64,000 nt of DNA from Elmis aenea (taxonomy: Eukaryota > Arthropoda > Insecta > Coleoptera > Elmidae), in assembly GCA_947652605.1 (NCBI GenBank), contig CANTFG010000073.1, positions 248,001 through 312,000 of the forward strand. Direction: 5' to 3'. Position 1 is the stretch's first letter. Each line of letters begins with the position of its first letter. Below are positions 62,756 through 64,000 of the stretch, one piece after another. The notes beneath the pieces are model-generated. The model saw nothing but the letters and a program-made list of their open reading frames with translations. It made no database searches and was not told the DNA's origin. Made by a program: the position numbers and the translations under genes.

Positions 62756-63830
62756 GTTGAAACAAACGGCATTTTACTAAGAAAATTAAACTCTATAACA
62801 TGCTAAACTTTGAACAAAATGTAACGAGCCGTTTTCAAAAAAAAATTTCAAAATTTTTAATTTTTTGAATAACTTTGTAAATTAAATTTCAAACTAGTTG
62901 AAACAAACGGCATTATACTAAGAAAATTAAACTCCATAACATACTAAAATTTGAACAAAATCGTATGAGCCGTTTCCGAGAAAAAAATTTAAAATTTTCA
63001 AAATTTTTACTTTTTTGAATAACTTTGTAAATTAAATTTCAAACTAGTTGAAACAAACGGCATTATACTAAGAAAATTAAACTCTATAACATGCTAAAAT
63101 TTGAACAAAATGTAACGAGCCGTTTTCGAAAAAAATTTCAAAATTTTCAAAATTTTTAATTTTTTGAATAACTTTGTAAATTAAATTTCAAACTAGTTGA
63201 AACAAACGGCATTATACTAAGAAAATTAAACTCTATAACATACTAAAATTTAAACAAAATCGTATGAGCCGTTTTCGAGAAAAAAATTCAAAATTTTCAA
63301 AGTTTTTACTTTTTTGAATAACTTTGTAAATTAAATTTCAAACTAGTTGAAACAAACGGCATTATACTAAGAAAATAAAACTCTATAACATACTAAAATT
63401 TGAACAAAATCGTATGAGCCGTTTTCGAGAAAAAAATTTAAAATTTTCAAAATTTTTACTTTTTTGAATAACTTTGTAAATTAAATTTCAAACTAGTTGA
63501 AACAAACGGCATTATACTAAGAAAATTAAACTCTATAACATACTAAAATTTAAACAAAATCGTATGAGCCGTTTTCGAGAAAAAAATTCAAAATTTTCAA
63601 AGTTTTTACTTTTTTGAATAACTTTGTAAATTAAATTTCAAACTAGTTGAAACAAACGGCATTATACTAAGAAAATTAAACTCTATAACATGCTAAAATT
63701 TGAACAAAATGTAACGAGCCGTTTTCGAAAAAAATTTCAAAATTTTCAAAGTTTTTACTTTTTTGAATAACTTTGTAAATTAAATTTCAAACTAGTTGAA
63801 ACAAACGGCATTATACTAAGAAAATTAAAC
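62756..63830 (+). repeat. Diverged satellite patch
   Basis: Monomers here carry many private changes: CTAAACTTTGAAC, TTTTCAAAAAAAAATTTC with a 9-bp loss (141-bp monomer), AACTCCATAAC, GTTTCCGAG, AAATTTAAACAAAATCG and CAAAGTTTTTAC. A 300-bp dimer is repeated (63231-63530 and about 63531-63830, the AAATTTAAAC monomers being exactly 300 bp apart). The A-B-C order is lost. Typical of satellite that is less homogenised; ordinary monomers return at about 63840. Confidence 0.8.
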
Positions 63831-64000
63831 TCTATAACATGCTAAAATTTGAACAAAATCGTATGAGCCGTTTTCGAGAAAAAAATTCAAAATTTTTAAA
63901 ATTTTTACTTTTTTGAATAACTTTGTAAATTAAATTTCAAACTAGTTGAATCGAACGGCATAATACTAAGAAAATTAAACTCTATAACATGCTAAAATTT

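Larger units (their letters stand above)
37692..64000. repeat. Right satellite array, ~150-bp monomers
   Basis: Same monomer, strand and phase as the left array, so the insertion split one continuous array. A, B and C monomers in A-B-C and related orders dominate. Variants common here but rare or absent on the left are GTTGAATCGAACGGC (for example 38742, 40093, 48803, 52858, 61406), GTTAAAACAAACGG and C monomers with eight A's before TTTTC. D and B' monomers are absent. Hybrid monomers that start B-like and continue A-like occur (for example 39492-39641 and 41294-41443). The array runs off the right edge. No gene is present. Confidence 0.97.

Overview
The window is non-coding eukaryotic heterochromatin, most likely from an insect or other arthropod. 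The evidence is about 53 kb of AT-rich satellite DNA in ~150-bp monomers, a mobile-element-like insertion carrying tRNA-like (RNA polymerase III type 2) promoter units, no reading frame that looks like a real protein, and no bacterial gene organisation. The species cannot be named from the sequence.

Layout. (1) 1-26827: head-to-tail satellite array, monomer period 150 bp, with at least four monomer subtypes (here called A, B, C, D, plus a 141-bp deletion form B'). They are arranged in higher-order units, typically A-B-C = 450 bp, with larger tandem or segmental duplications (offsets about 1640, 1641 and 6405 bp). (2) 26828-37691: a 10.9-kb insertion that interrupts one satellite monomer exactly at its CTAG. 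(3) 37692-64000: the same satellite resumes in the same orientation and phase, with a different mix of variants (no D or B') and a 4055-bp tandem duplication. A more diverged patch lies at about 62.8-63.8 kb.

The insertion is the interesting part. It reads as two related elements head to tail. Element I is 26828-33171 and element II is 33172-37691. Both have the same module order: 5' leader; a body block that is GC/CpG-rich in most copies; a tract of 44-bp repeats built on TGTCA/TGACA; a TATA-like box; a tRNA-like unit with a perfect B box (GGTTCGAATCC) followed by TTTT; an AT-rich tail; and a terminal hairpin whose outer stem is CTAGCG/CGCTAG. In element I the body-to-tail part is amplified in tandem (~1365 bp, four copies plus a partial fifth). 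In element II the tail is amplified instead (~382 bp, six copies in an alternating dimer pattern). No transposase, reverse transcriptase or Rep/helicase is encoded, so if it is a transposon it is non-autonomous. A Helitron-like (rolling-circle) origin fits the TC...hairpin...CTAG ends and the head-to-tail arrangement, but the flanking bases are not the canonical A|T, and a short CTAG(T) target duplication explains the boundary equally well.

Nothing here works together as a metabolic or regulatory gene set. The only plausible gene products are short pol III transcripts from the six tRNA-like units. Exact monomer order depends on the quality of a long-read assembly, since near-identical satellite copies are easily misassembled.
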